64,000 bases of DNA, taken from the NCBI GenBank assembly GCA_018136815.1, contig CM030931.1, forward strand, positions 9,048,389 through 9,112,388. The letters run 5' to 3'. A model generated the notes under the pieces. The model made no database searches. It had not been told where the DNA came from and worked only from the letters and a program-made list of their open reading frames with translations. A program made the position numbers and the translations under genes. This DNA comes from Isochrysis galbana. Lineage: Eukaryota; Haptophyta; Isochrysidales; Isochrysidaceae. Positions 11,020 through 21,052 of the stretch are shown in pieces; within the stretch, counting starts at the first letter, position 1, and each line of letters starts with the position of its first letter.

Positions 11020-14000
11020 TCAAAACTCGAAATCGCCATACGAAAAGGGGCCTCTCTCTGCGTGCGCGGCCTCGATTCGCGCCGCCTTGATAATTTCTAA
11101 AGCCGGCTTGTATCGCGAGCCATCTCGAGGTATGCGAACACATTGAGCGCGAGCTCGCTCTGCAGCTTGCTCAGCCCGAATCTCGCTATCGAGGTGGGCC
11201 AATGAATCATCCGTTGCACTTTCGTATACGGTGATGGTACGTTCGTCCCTGAGCGCCCGCTGCCAATGCAGGCCGCGTTTGGTCGCAATATCCAACGGTC
11301 TTCCCCCTTTCCTAAAGTTGATCGATCCATGCCCACCGACGGGAATGCGGCTCTCCGCATGAGCTGCGATTTGCCGGAGGATGGCACCGGGAGGCGACAA
11401 AGGAAGCTTATCTGGCAGCAACATGCGCACACGTGAAGTATATTTTTCCTCATTTGCTGTGAGCGTTCCACGCATGCCGCGCACCCTTCGCCTTGCCTCC
11501 AACTCAGACTGCCGGCGCAACACGTTATCAGGCATTGTCACCTCTGTGCTGACTGGGGGGCTCAGCTCCTCCGAATCCCACGACTCCAGGCTTTTTGGAC
11601 CGGAGCCACTCCGTGTCGGGCTGGAATGCCCGACAGAGGGCGGACCAATTGCCGCACCGATCTGGCGCGGCATCACAGACGATAGTGGTGCGGGCACAGT
11701 AGTCGCTCCTAGTTTGCACATTATAGTGCCACGGGGTGTGGCGCCCACCGACAAGGGCTCCCGTGGAGCAGCACAATAGGAGAGCGGGTTTAAGGCGGCA
11801 TCGCTTCTTGCGCTAAGAGGAGCTGCTGGCCAAGTTGCCAAGGCGCCCGGAGCACCAACATCGCTCACGCCTACCGCTGCATGTTTCCAAACATCATGCC
11901 GATCGCAAGCTGCACTTGGTCTTGTCTGAGCCGCGGTCTGGGAATGGGCTTCAGCCGCCCATCCGAGGCCGATGCGCCCTTGAAGGCGCTCCCGTTCCCG
12001 CTTAAGCCGTCTTGCGGCCTCATATGACTCCCAGCTCTTGCCGGAGTTCTGCGCCAGGTAGACGGACACCGGCTTCGAGGCGATCGTGGCGTTGCATTTT
12101 GCATTCGTGCGTTCGCGCAACTCGCGAAGCCGTTGCTGCCGCGCCCTCGCCAACCAATTGCGGCGTAGGCGGCGTTGGCGCATGAATCTCTGCAACGTAG
12201 CCGCAGAGCACTCCTCTGCGGCAGTCTGCCGGAGTGCCTGCAACTCAGCCAAAACAAAGCGCCTTCTCGCGCTGGATTGCACAAGTACCGCACCACCGCA
12301 CAGCCGGCGATATTGCCTTTGCACGAGATGCCGACGAGCCGCCGTTTGCACTACAACTACTGCGGCCTGGGTCTGCACCGCCGCGCTGCAAAGGACGTGC
12401 CGACGTCGATGCAATGTCGCAATGCGCGCAAACATGAGACGAAGGGCTTTTCGCCTTTCTCTCGCGCGCCATTCTTCCTTAGCTGCCTGCAATCGTTTCC
12501 TGGAGGCGCGCCGCCTTTCCGCCGCCTGTATTCGTACTGCCGCTCCGACCCTCTGCCGCTTGATTGATCCACGTTGCAAATGCGACAACGCAACCACTTG
12601 GATCATGCCGGCGGCGTCCTCGCGGCGCTTCTGCCAACAGAGCTTTGCCCGTCTCCGAGCAGCTAATTGGATAGTCGCCACCGCCCTCTGTTGCCGCACG
12701 AGCAGCTGCGCGTCCACACACTGTCGCATTGCTGCTTCGAGTAATGTCGCGGCCTCTTCATCCCTTTGCTGTGCCGCGAGCTCCTCAGCTTCAGCGGCTG
12801 CCTTTGCCTCAGCCTTTGCTGCTGCCTTTGCTGCTGCGGCGATTGCTGCGGCCTGAGATTCAGCCGCTATCCTTGCTGCGCACTCAGCAGCTCTTCGTGC
12901 TGCGTCAACTTCCGCCTGAGCTTCCTCCTCGCCCGCACAAAACGCCTCCGCCTCTCCCGCGCCCTCCACCATTTGCGCCTCCGAAAGGTGCTTTTCGACG
13001 TTCATCATCGACTCAGCCTTCGCCTCTTGGGGTATCCCCACCTCGCAAGAACGAAGTTCGATAGTGGGCTCAGCATTGGCGATACGGGATATGCATCGGG
13101 CATCGCCATCCACAATTGGCGGCTGCTCAGCGAGTTTCTCTACTAAAGCCTCCTGCGCAGCCGGCGCTGGCACGGCGGAAGCGTGATGACGCACGAGAAA
13201 GCCGCGCACGGCTGCTTGGACGAGGATAGCCGCCTTACTCTGGACCTGCCAGCGCCTCGCACGCTCCTCGGCCTGCCGATACTCCTCTTTCTCCACTTGC
13301 TCGTCGAGCATGTCGCCGAGGATATCGTGGAACGATTCTTGCGATGTATGTTCACCGCGATCGTTCACTTGCAACGATTCATTAGCAGGTGGCGCGACGC
13401 ATGGAATCTCGCCCCCGCTAGACATAAGCCCGGCTGAAGTTGGATACGTCGGCTCATGCTTCGTTTGCACGTCGACGTCAACACTTTTGCATCCTGTGCC
13501 GACGACTACCTCACGTGGTCCAACGGGCCGTGCGTCACTCGCTCCCACTCGTTCTGCGGCGGAAGGGTTCGCTAAGGCCGAATCGGCGGGAGGGGTACGA
13601 TCGCTGTGTCGCCGGTTCATCGACTTGGATAGCAACAAGTGCCCGTGACTCTTCTTTTTGACCGTCGAAGCCGCTGCCTCCACCCTAGCTTGTGCTGCTT
13701 GCATTGCCTCCTCGGCCGCTTTTGCAGATGCTGCGTGTACGACTGCCTGGCGCGCCGCTCGCTCAGCTTCGACGTGCGCAACTTCGAGAGCTGCCTCGGC
13801 CTTTGCCCTTTGCGTCTCGGCAGCAGCAAGCTTAGCGGCTGCAGCAGCTTTAGCTTTGGCCGCTTCCGCCGACCGTGCCTCAGCCTGCATGACAGCCGCC
13901 TCGGCCGCAGCCTCTGCATCGGCGCGCAGGCGCAGGGCTTCAGTGCGTTCCTCAGCCTCCAACCATAATCGCTTCGTCTTTGTCTCCTCTTCAAGTCGGG

Positions 14001-15546
14001 CGCGCTCCGCCTCCAACTTTCTTCTCTCCTCCTCCTCCGGTCTCCGGCCCTTTGCGTCCTCGACTTCTTGCCGTCGTACGCACTCCGCCGCTATTCTGCG
14101 CGCCTCTGCTGCCGCCCGCTCGGCTTTCCATCGGGCCTCCCGCTCCGCCGCCTCTGCTGAGCGCAGTGCCTCGGCCTCCTCCTCCTCCACTTTCCGCCGA
14201 GCCTCAGCCTCAGTAGCCTCCACTTGGCGCCTTCTGGCCGCCGCTGCTTTGCGCTCCAGCTCGGCGGCCTCTCGCGCGGCGGCCCGCTCAGCGCGCTCCC
14301 GCTCTACTTGTGCGGCAACTGCCGCCGCCGCCGCCGCTTTGGCCTCGCGCCGCGCTTCCTCGAGGAGCATTGCCGCGCGTGCCTCTGCATTGGCACGCTC
14401 ACGGGCCTCCTCGCCCGCCCGGAGCTCCCACGAGCGAATCTGCTGCATCTGGTGTTCGAGCTCTTGAACCATATCCTCGTCGTTTGCACGCCGAGCCGCC
14501 AACAATGCGCCTAGCAAACTGGTCGCGTCCATCTGCGCCAGCGCGCCTGCGTGATGTGTGACCGCACTCATCACGGGCAATGGAACGGCAGCCTGACCGC
14601 GAAGAGTGCCACCCAAAGTGCTACTAAGTGAACCATTCCACGCAGCGGAAGATGGCTTTCGACCGCTTCCCGCCCTCGACATGCTCGGCATCTCGGAAGC
14701 CACCGAAGCCTCGGTTGGCGGGGATGCGCGTGACGCTTCTAATCTCCACGGCATTCCCTCAACTGGAGCGCTAGACATGGAAAGTGTCACGCCAGGGCGC
14801 GTAGACCTGTGCTGCGGCGGCCCGCACAGCGTTCGCGTTTGAGCGGCTGACCGAGCCAGCACCCGGCGCATCCTCGACTCGACCGTCATGTTGGCTACAG
14901 CCCGGCTAATCACAGACTTTGCGTGCTTTCGCCGGAAGAGCTCCACCTTGTTGGCTTCATTCTGTGCAAGCACAGCGGTGCGTGCCATCTCACCATACTT
15001 TGAGAGTGTGAGGCCGAGCCGAGAGAGTGTCGTATTGGCGTTGGCGAGCGCGCCGGCGCTGTACTTGGCGATGCGCGGGTTCGTCGACGTCAGCAGCTGC
15101 TCGAGCCGGCGGTGAGTGCCAAACTCGGCCACCTGCACCGCCCACTCAAACTCAACGCTCAAGTTCTGCAACAACGCGCAGCCATACATAAGCACGACCT
15201 CGTCATTCGACTCGATGCACTGGAGAAGGTGCGTTGCTGCTCCTTTGTCGAGCAAGAGTTTCTTCGTCTTGGCTGAGTCTGCGTCAACTGCGTTTGAGCA
15301 GAGATTCGCGAGCGCCTGCAGCGCCGCCTGTTTGTGCTCGAGCACAGGTGCTCCAAGCATCGCTGCCAGGCTCTGCACAGCGCCAGCCCTACGGAGGAAG
15401 AGGCCAAGAGCTTCGCCGTCAGCTGGACTCGCTTTACTGAGAAGCTCTGCGAGATCAAGTGCCGCGTCCACCGCTTCATCGGGCTCGGCGCCGCCAAGCG
15501 CCTCTGCAAGCTCTTGTAGAGCATGCAAGTCTTCCGCATCTGCCAT
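11020..15546 (-). CDS. ARM-repeat, coiled-coil and IQ-motif protein (1508 aa)
   Basis: Single exon of 1508 residues. ATG 15546 (MADAEDLHAL) is chosen over the longer open frame, whose first 104 residues are low complexity. Residues about 50-180 carry two to three armadillo-type helices (AVQSLAAMLGAP, QAALQALANLCSN, GCALLQNLSVEFEW, YSAGALANAN). Residues about 334-632 are a long Ala/Glu/Arg coiled coil. One IQ motif (ILVQAAVRGFLVRHH) lies near 770. After a second coiled coil, a cluster of at least five IQ-like motifs (TIQLAARRRAK, VRIQAAERRR, VVQTAARRH, LVQSSARRR, TLQRFMRQRR) spans about 930-1150. IQ motifs bind calmodulin or light chains. A cytoskeletal or flagellar scaffold is the natural guess, supported only by the shared divergent promoter with BBIP1. 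I do not recognise a named orthologue. Confidence 0.82.
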   Translation of the reverse strand: MADAEDLHALQELAEALGGAEPDEAVDAALDLAELLSKASPADGEALGLFLRRAGAVQSLAAMLGAPVLEHKQAALQALANLCSNAVDADSAKTKKLLLDKGAATHLLQCIESNDEVVLMYGCALLQNLSVEFEWAVQVAEFGTHRRLEQLLTSTNPRIAKYSAGALANANTTLSRLGLTLSKYGEMARTAVLAQNEANKVELFRRKHAKSVISRAVANMTVESRMRRVLARSAAQTRTLCGPPQHRSTRPGVTLSMSSAPVEGMPWRLEASRASPPTEASVASEMPSMSRAGSGRKPSSAAWNGSLSSTLGGTLRGQAAVPLPVMSAVTHHAGALAQMDATSLLGALLAARRANDEDMVQELEHQMQQIRSWELRAGEEARERANAEARAAMLLEEARREAKAAAAAAVAAQVERERAERAAAREAAELERKAAAARRRQVEATEAEARRKVEEEEAEALRSAEAAEREARWKAERAAAEARRIAAECVRRQEVEDAKGRRPEEEERRKLEAERARLEEETKTKRLWLEAEERTEALRLRADAEAAAEAAVMQAEARSAEAAKAKAAAAAKLAAAETQRAKAEAALEVAHVEAERAARQAVVHAASAKAAEEAMQAAQARVEAAASTVKKKSHGHLLLSKSMNRRHSDRTPPADSALANPSAAERVGASDARPVGPREVVVGTGCKSVDVDVQTKHEPTYPTSAGLMSSGGEIPCVAPPANESLQVNDRGEHTSQESFHDILGDMLDEQVEKEEYRQAEERARRWQVQSKAAILVQAAVRGFLVRHHASAVPAPAAQEALVEKLAEQPPIVDGDARCISRIANAEPTIELRSCEVGIPQEAKAESMMNVEKHLSEAQMVEGAGEAEAFCAGEEEAQAEVDAARRAAECAARIAAESQAAAIAAAAKAAAKAEAKAAAEAEELAAQQRDEEAATLLEAAMRQCVDAQLLVRQQRAVATIQLAARRRAKLCWQKRREDAAGMIQVVALSHLQRGSIKRQRVGAAVRIQAAERRRASRKRLQAAKEEWRARERRKALRLMFARIATLHRRRHVLCSAAVQTQAAVVVVQTAARRHLVQRQYRRLCGGAVLVQSSARRRFVLAELQALRQTAAEECSAATLQRFMRQRRLRRNWLARARQQRLRELRERTNAKCNATIASKPVSVYLAQNSGKSWESYEAARRLKRERERLQGRIGLGWAAEAHSQTAAQTRPSAACDRHDVWKHAAVGVSDVGAPGALATWPAAPLSARSDAALNPLSYCAAPREPLSVGATPRGTIMCKLGATTVPAPLSSVMPRQIGAAIGPPSVGHSSPTRSGSGPKSLESWDSEELSPPVSTEVTMPDNVLRRQSELEARRRVRGMRGTLTANEEKYTSRVRMLLPDKLPLSPPGAILRQIAAHAESRIPVGGHGSINFRKGGRPLDIATKRGLHWQRALRDERTITVYESATDDSLAHLDSEIRAEQAAERARAQCVRIPRDGSRYKPALEIIKAARIEAAHAERGPFSYGDFEF

Positions 15547-16355
15547 CCGGAGAGCCAGACCAGAGAAGGAGAATCCCACCAAAGAGCACAGTCGAAGCGG
15601 TGTTGTAGGGCAAGTTGCACTGAGTCGATCGAGCCAATCGGTAGTCAAATAACGTGGTGAACGGGGTAGACGAAGGGTGGGCGGGGAGGGAAGGGGGGTT
15701 AGTGGGGGGGGGAAAGGACGGGGGACGGTCTCTCCCTCCTCGCTCCCTCGCGCGTGACGGCCGACACACTGAAAAAAACCGTTTCCCTGTTCTCCTCTTC
15801 TCCTTCTCGTCCCTTTGGGAGCGCGGTTAAATATATCTCGTATCTCTCTCTCATTCACAGGGGAGAGGAGTTTTATTGTCTCCGTGTGTCTTCTTCACGG
15901 TCACCAGAGCTTTCGGTGCGAGTGCAGGCCATGCGATCTATTAATGGATACGGAGGAACAAAGTAGAGAAGTAGAGCAGCTGAAGTAGAGTAGAGAAGGA
16001 TATAGTACTCTAGTACAATATCGCATATCACAACTTTCCTAATTCTTCCTCTCTCTCCCCCTCCCTCTCTTTCTCCCTCTCTCTCTCTCTCTCACTCTCT
16101 CTCACCCTCTCTCCCTCCCTCCTTCTCTCACTTATTCGCTCATTCATTCTCCTACTCTCCCTGCCCCCCCTCTCCCTCTCTCTCCCTCCCCCCCCTCCCC
16201 CCCTTCTCTCTCTCGCTGTTGCTCTCGCTCTCCCACACACACCCGCCCTCCCTCCCCCTCTCCCTCCACCCTTCCCCCGCCCCTCCCCGACCTCCGGCTC
16301 CCTTCCTCATCCTCCATCCCACTCTTCTCACCCTCCCCTTCGTGCTGGCGCACCG
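15547..16355. promoter_or_regulatory. Divergent intergenic region between ARM/IQ gene and BBIP1
   Basis: 809 nt separate the two ATGs and must hold both promoters. The ARM/IQ side has G-runs on the plus strand (15690-15712, C-rich in its sense). The BBIP1 side is a CT/C-run tract from about 16040 to 16340. No TATA box was identified with confidence. A short AT-rich patch with repeated tagtactctagta lies near 15990-16015. Confidence 0.5.
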
Positions 16356-16556
16356 ATGAGTGAGGAGCCAAAGCCCAAGGGCATTCTGCAGGAGGTGCTG
16401 CCCAAGGCAGGCCTCGTCTACTCTGAGAGGGGCAATCTGACTGAGGTGCTCTGTAAGCCAAAGATCCTGCCGATCAAGTCGGTCACGCTGGAGAAGATTG
16501 AGGAGATGGAGCGCACTGCAGCCAAGGCGCAAGCTGCAGCAAACGCCGCACAGTGA
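16356..16556 (+). CDS. BBIP1: BBSome-interacting protein 1 (BBIP10 family)
   Basis: 66-residue single-exon protein. BBIP1 is the smallest BBSome subunit; the BBSome is the adaptor coat that moves membrane proteins in and out of cilia. The diagnostic pieces are present in order: LQEVLPKAGLVY near the N-terminus, then VLCKPKILPIKSVTLEKIEEM, which matches the animal [21 protein letters not shown] region nearly residue for residue. A short Ala/Gln tail follows. The ATG at 16356 follows the CT tract and is the only in-frame start before the conserved region; TGA is at 16554. The length is close to the conserved core of animal BBIP1 (about 70-90 aa). Its presence implies a ciliated organism. Genes this small are often missed in annotation. 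Confidence 0.88.
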   Translation: MSEEPKPKGILQEVLPKAGLVYSERGNLTEVLCKPKILPIKSVTLEKIEEMERTAAKAQAAANAAQ

Positions 16557-17440
16557 TGTGGAAGGTCTTGCGACGCTTACCTCGAGCTTTTACGAGGCGT
16601 CAACTCTCCTAGGAACAGATTATCTCTCGCGCCACCAGCGAGCAGGCTTCTCAGCATCGTCATCAACGCTCATCATCTCTTACAAGTGGCTCGCCCCTGG
16701 CTGCTAGCAAAGCCAAAGGCTCTTCGGAAATGCTCGACATACCTGCAATACTGTGGTGGTAGTTCTTGTCATGCAAACTGTAGTCATGCTTAGTCGACAG
16801 TGTAGCAGGCTATTTTCTTCGCATGAGTCAACGCCTCTTGAGTCAGGCGCAGACGTGCAATGACAGGCAAACACCTCCGTTGAGCCGCAAGGGCGCCACT
16901 TGGGTGTTCATTTTTACCTAGTCGTTTCCTTATCTTCATGTAAACCTCGAAACTCTAGACTCCCCCCGCCCGGGGAATGTGTGACAGCTCTCAGTTCCCA
17001 CCCTCTGTGAGGTCTGGCCGGGAGGAGGAGGTGGCAGCATGTCGACGTCGTCGGCGGCGGGGGCAGCGGCCTGCGCGCGCTTTGGCTCCGGGTGCTTCGG
17101 GCGGCCCCGTTGGGGCGTCGTGACTGCGGTGGGCTGGGGCTGGGAGGTGGGAGCCGTTGGCGCGTGCTCCATCGCTAAACCTATATAAAAAAAAAATCTT
17201 TCTGAAGATTCGGGGCTACTCGCCTACTAGCTATGGGTCACACCTGTGCCTTCGCTATCTACATCGCCCTTAACTTCCCTCCCTCCACCTCTTTCCCTGC
17301 CCCCCTTCTTTCCTTTTTCTTCGGTTTCCGGGGTCCGGCCTCGGTACACTACCTGGGGCCTGGTTCGGAGTGTGGGGCTCGGGCAGGCCTTTCGAGTTTG
17401 TCGATAGTGTTGTGTGTGTCTGTCCGTCTTCGTCTTGTTT
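16557..17440. other. 3' flank and intergenic, no gene recognised
   Basis: No conserved frame. A poly-A run with the motif tctttctgaagattcggggc at 17200-17219 recurs in variant form at 28546-28575 and 30066-30092 (tcttgaagattcaggcta), always after an A-run. It is probably the end of a retroposed repeat. Confidence 0.4.
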
Positions 17441-17518
17441 GTGTTAGTTAGGTCTGGTTCCTAATGTCCCCGGCATCAATTTTGAGTGGCGTGCCAAAGC
17501 TTCAATTGCTAAGGTTGT

Positions 17519-17958
17519 CTTACTCCTTGACCCCCTCGACAGCGTGGACGATCCCTAGCTTGGTGGTTAGTGCCACTATCTCTGCATTGGGTCTAAGTCC
17601 GCCTTTGTCGTTTCTATTAAAGATGGGTCTCAAGTCGTTCATGTCTACCCTTTTCTTGGGTTGCCTGCCCATGCCCGCCTGGGCTGTTCTCGCCGAATCG
17701 GTTTTTTGTGCGAATAGGAGTGCTTTGCTCAGCAAGGCATATCTCTCTATGGTTCTTATCAGTATTGATTCCTCCGAAAATTTTACACCATCGTAGTGTA
17801 TCCTATAGAAGTCCGTGATTATGTATCTCCACGCTAATAGGTATAGTATACATATCGCTTTCGGGGCGTCTCCTTTCGGGAAAACGAATGGGTTATCTAT
17901 AATGATTTCCTCTCTGCTCCTTTCAACCTCAGGTGAGCCTATAGCAATGGTTTACCGG
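17519..17958 (-). pseudogene. AT-rich coding-like relic, unknown protein
   Basis: A frame of about 146 codons is open on the minus strand from 17958 to a TAA at 17519, with no ATG near its start (the upstream neighbour codon is TAA). It uses AGA/AGG for arginine and ATA for isoleucine, unlike the GC-rich host genes, and encodes plausible helical protein (AWRYIITDFYRIHYDGVKF, RTIERYALLSKALLFAQ, basic PKKRVDMNDLR). I do not recognise the family. The composition resembles the AT-rich islands at 45.1-48.1 kb and 57.4-58.1 kb. It is most simply a 5'-truncated gene from a virus or virus-like element. Confidence 0.4.
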
Positions 17959-18000
17959 ACTATGACCATATCGATATGTCATATCCATAACTCAGCTCTT

Positions 18001-18163
18001 TACCCCTATCCCCCTAGTAGTGTACGGGGGGAGTCGCCTGATGGCGGCGGGGAAAGGGCCAGGGGAGTGGGAGTGGGGGTGTGGAAAGTGGAAAGTTCGT
18101 TGCGTGATAGTAGTGGGCCCACGGCCGCATGTGCGGTAAGAATATTATGAGGTTTACCTCTAC
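18001..18163 (+). repeat. Repeat family A, copy
   Basis: Begins tacccctatccccctagtag and matches 19878-20030 closely through the gggggagtcgcc-TGATGGCGG block to ccacggccgcatgtgcgg and gaatattatgaggttt. Only the 3' half of the element is present. Confidence 0.75.
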
Positions 18164-18419
18164 TGCTCCACAACCGGGCCTAAGCGCGCCCTGTGAGCTT
18201 CTTATAGTCCCTCTCTCCGCCCTACCTATCGCCGATGTGGCCCCTTCCTCATAGCCATACATACGCCATGTGACCTGTCTGTAATCCAGTTCGATTCGTC
18301 AAAGTCATCAATGACGAGAAGCTCGATTCATGGATGATGCCTCAAAGTCGCGTTCCGTCAAAAGAGGGCCAGGTGATTTTTTTTTCACACAGAATGCTTG
18401 TTTTCTTTTGATGTAGGCA

Positions 18420-18860
18420 ACAATCCCTCCAGTGAGTATTATGGAGGACCCTGGAGTTTCGTCAGATGCGTGTGCATCGGTCCCCCCGCGGCCCGCGGGG
18501 ACGCCGTGCGTGTGCATGGAAGTTTCCGCACGCCGTTACGGATGCGCATAAAGGGTTTCGGCAGGCGCCCCCCGCGGGGGCGCCGGAAGTTTCCTGGCCC
18601 CTATTCACGAGTGCCCCCCCCCCCCGCGTTGCTTTTACCCGAAAGGATTTTTTCCCCAGCGTGGACTCGAGGAGAGGACAGCTGGGGTGCGCGGGGTCGG
18701 TGCGTGCACTGGGGGGAGGACAAATATCGAGGGGAGGGGGCAGTGCCCCCTCCCCCCGGTAGCACTCGGACACCTGGCTCGTCAGGCATGGCGGGATTCC
18801 GGGACGGAAAAGTTGTGTCCAATTAGCTGGTGGGGTTGGCTAGGATATAACATTAATTAT
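18420..18860 (+). repeat. Repeat family C, copy 1
   Basis: Matches the reverse complement of 30115-30510 and, for its last 100 nt, 52907-53010. Landmarks are the gcccctattcacgagtgcc block, cgttgcttttacccgaaagg, a tactcggacacctggctcgt-type block, and the edge tggggttggctaggatat followed by cattaatta. The edge is the same in all three copies, so it is probably a true element terminus. Confidence 0.75.
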
Positions 18861-18874
18861 TTTATTTTATTAGT

Positions 18875-19272
18875 GACCTACACTCGCGTCTCGGACGAGG
18901 GAGGCCGCTATTGGGCTGATCACCTGCCCTACTTGCTGATGTCAATGCGAGCGACCGCCGGTCGCATCGTGCCTAAGTCGCCTGCTGTCCTCCTTTATGG
19001 ACGGGAGCTCAGGCTTCCTGCCCTGCTGGCTGAACCAACTCTCCCACGAGATGAGAGGTCTTATCTACGACCATCGATCGCGCAGTCGCGCAGTATGCGG
19101 ACACTCTTAACAACATCATGACAGTTGCTTGGCGCGCCGCCCTCGACCCTCGACGCGACCCAAAGCGCTCAGAGAGAGTCCGTGCGGAACGCTACTTTGA
19201 AGTCCCGCACTGGTGTTACTTTTCAACCCGGAGATAGGGTTTGCCGCCGCATCCCGGGGCACGCTAACAAGC
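18875..19272 (+). pseudogene. Decayed Ty3/gypsy-type integrase C-terminus
   Basis: Translation gives RYWADHLPYLLMSMRA, then SPAVLLYGRELRLPALL, the well-known end of the retroviral-type integrase catalytic core (W..HLPY..FAYR...SP..LLYGR..RLP). Further on, in a different frame, FQPGDRVCRRIPG followed by NKL matches the downstream FxxGDxVxxRxPGxxNKL segment. Reaching it needs at least one frameshift, and an in-frame stop follows RTLLTTS. Integrase joins element cDNA to chromosomal DNA. Here only about 400 nt survive between repeat C and repeat B copies, without reverse transcriptase or LTRs, so it is a dead fragment. Ty3/gypsy is the likeliest class; DIRS is unlikely because it uses a tyrosine recombinase. 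Confidence 0.72.
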
Positions 19273-19282
19273 TCCAATCCCA

Positions 19283-19700
19283 CAACTAAGTTTATACTTG
19301 GTTGACCCATGGGGGGGCACGAGCCCCCCCCTCTCTCCACTCCTCCCCTGCCATGGGGGAGGAACCACCCATCCTCCTGGCACGCCTGATGGCTTGTCAG
19401 GAGGCCACTGCCCTACTGACCCACTCCCTTCCCCACAGGCTCGCCCCATTCGCCCATCCTGGCCCCTCGTGACCAGCCCATCGCTCCAACCCCCCCTCCC
19501 CCCCTGGTCGACAGGCAGACAGGTGCAGATTGGGGGCCCCAGAGGCTCAGGAGCGCCAGCGAGGGAGAGGCAGGGGAGGCCAGGGCCCAGTCCCAGCCTC
19601 CTCTGCCCCCAGAGCTGGCCTCCAGGAGCCTCCAGGGGTCGCCAGGGGCAGCTGCAGGCCTGCCGCAGGCGCGCCATCGCGCGTGCCGCAGGAGAGGGGA
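19283..19700 (+). repeat. Repeat family B, divergent copy
   Basis: Starts with ctaagtttatacttggttga and a ggggggcacgagcccccc mini-hairpin, as does 52077-52440. Then follows a GC-rich body with the ggtcgacaggcagacagg block and a gccagcgagggagagg block. The interior is more divergent than the other copies. Confidence 0.6.
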
Positions 19701-19743
19701 GAGAGAGCGCGGAGAAGGGGGTGGGCGGAGCGAGAGCTCCGCT

Positions 19744-20030
19744 CACCGAAAAATAGGTAAGTCCCGCACCTGTTTACAAGATAAGTCGGGGCTGAGACCG
19801 CCGCCCACTCGGAGACACAGGAGGAAGGGGGGGAATGATCACCGGGGGGGGCGCGGGCCACCGGACCATATCTAAGCCCTTCACCCCTATCCCCCTAGTA
19901 GTGCACGGGGGGAGTCGCCTTATGGCGGGGGGGAAGGGCCGGGGAAGTGGGGGTGTAGAAAGTTTCCTACGTGAGTAGAAAGTAGAGGGTCCACGGCCGC
20001 GTGTGCGGTGAGACTATTAAAAGGTTTATT
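19744..20030 (+). repeat. Repeat family A, longest copy
   Basis: Carries both the 5' block (gtaagtcccgcacctgttta, shared with 28270-28300) and the 3' block (gcacggggggagtcgcc, ccacggccgcgtgtgcgg, CTATTAAAAGGTTT). This suggests the full element is about 290 nt. The small inverted repeat GTCGCC-ttat-GGCGG is conserved or compensated in the other copies. Confidence 0.7.
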
Positions 20031-20087
20031 TATTTGTTTATTTATAATTATAACAAGCTCCAATTCCTCTACTCCGGTCCCTGCTGA

Positions 20088-20339
20088 TCATCTCCCATGA
20101 CTGGAAGATGGATGGCGGGCAGTGGCGAGGGCGAGCGCGAGGACGGAGCGGACATGGGGAGCGGCCCTGGTTGATCGGATCAGATGCATCCTTTTGGGCT
20201 TGAATATCAACTTGGATAGTATGAAAATGAGCCCCACGATACCCGCAATCACCGCGTGGAACAAAATCAATTGACGGAACGACACCTCATGTTCTTGCCC
20301 TCCGTCATCTCCTGCTCTCGCGCGTACTGCACCCCCCAT
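20088..20339 (-). CDS. Possible small single-pass membrane protein
   Basis: 83-codon frame with a true ATG (20339). It has a hydrophilic N-terminus, one hydrophobic segment (LILFHAVIAGIVGLIFILSKL) followed by KPKR, and an Arg/Ser/His-rich tail. The hydrophobic helix with positive-inside flank is the only protein-like property. A 20-nt stretch inside it (20268-20287) recurs in reverse complement at 56149-56168, so the frame may be repeat-derived. No family is recognised. Confidence 0.25.
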   Translation of the reverse strand: MGGAVRARAGDDGGQEHEVSFRQLILFHAVIAGIVGLIFILSKLIFKPKRMHLIRSTRAAPHVRSVLALALATARHPSSSHGR

Positions 20340-21052
20340 GCACCCTTACGCCTTTTCATTGCGCTGAGCTAGTCGCATGCATTTGTTGCTATCAATTGGC
20401 GGCTTAAACGATGCTGCGATTCTAAACTCGCCCCGGGGCCCCAGCCTGTCCACGCATGCGTGCGGGTAGCCCCGGCCGTAGCATGAACATGCATGTGAAG
20501 CCATCACAGTCTTCGCGCGCGAGCGTATAAGCCGGAGCCTTTTCTTAATCAAACTATTCAATTGTGCTCTCGATTCGGCGTGTGTTGCGTGTGGCAAGCG
20601 CGATGATCCATCGCATGCGGAATAAGCATCACATAGTTGTCTTCGCACTCACTAGCCACAAATCAAGCAAGGGAGACGAGCTTTAGTATGCTTCGAGCCA
20701 ACAGCAGCAGCCATTGAATCTTCCAATAACGGCAGGCGGCGTCCTGCCCCTCGCTGGCGACAAGTCTCGTTGAACAGCACTGTGGGTGCGATCGACATGC
20801 CACCGCTCACGCATTACATACGGAAGCATCACGTGAAACAGTCAGAAATCACAAGCATGTCCCCCGGGGCAATGATGCGCAAGGAGGGGTGCCAACAGTG
20901 GCATGAGGCGCGATTACATGCACGTGTGCATGCCAGTCGGTGCGCCCTATCCCTGTGCCACACGGAAAGAGCATGTGGCGGCGCATCCGCCTGGGTGCTG
21001 CAGCGCGAAGGAATGGTGCCAGGGTTGCGATGCAGAGGCAGACCAAGTCTCT
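20340..21052. other. Intergenic / 3' flank of dapL, no gene recognised
   Basis: Balanced composition, with no recognised protein or repeat. The last 50-200 nt are presumably the 3' UTR of the minus-strand dapL. Confidence 0.4.

Noticed and set aside
13658-14467. Ala/Ser-rich plus-strand frame of about 270 codons
   Set aside because: It is the antisense shadow of the Ala/Glu/Arg coiled coil of the ARM/IQ gene.
20346-20648. 100-codon minus-strand frame upstream of the small membrane ORF
   Set aside because: No conserved motif, no hydrophobic or repeat pattern, and base composition as in intergenic DNA; not supported as a gene.
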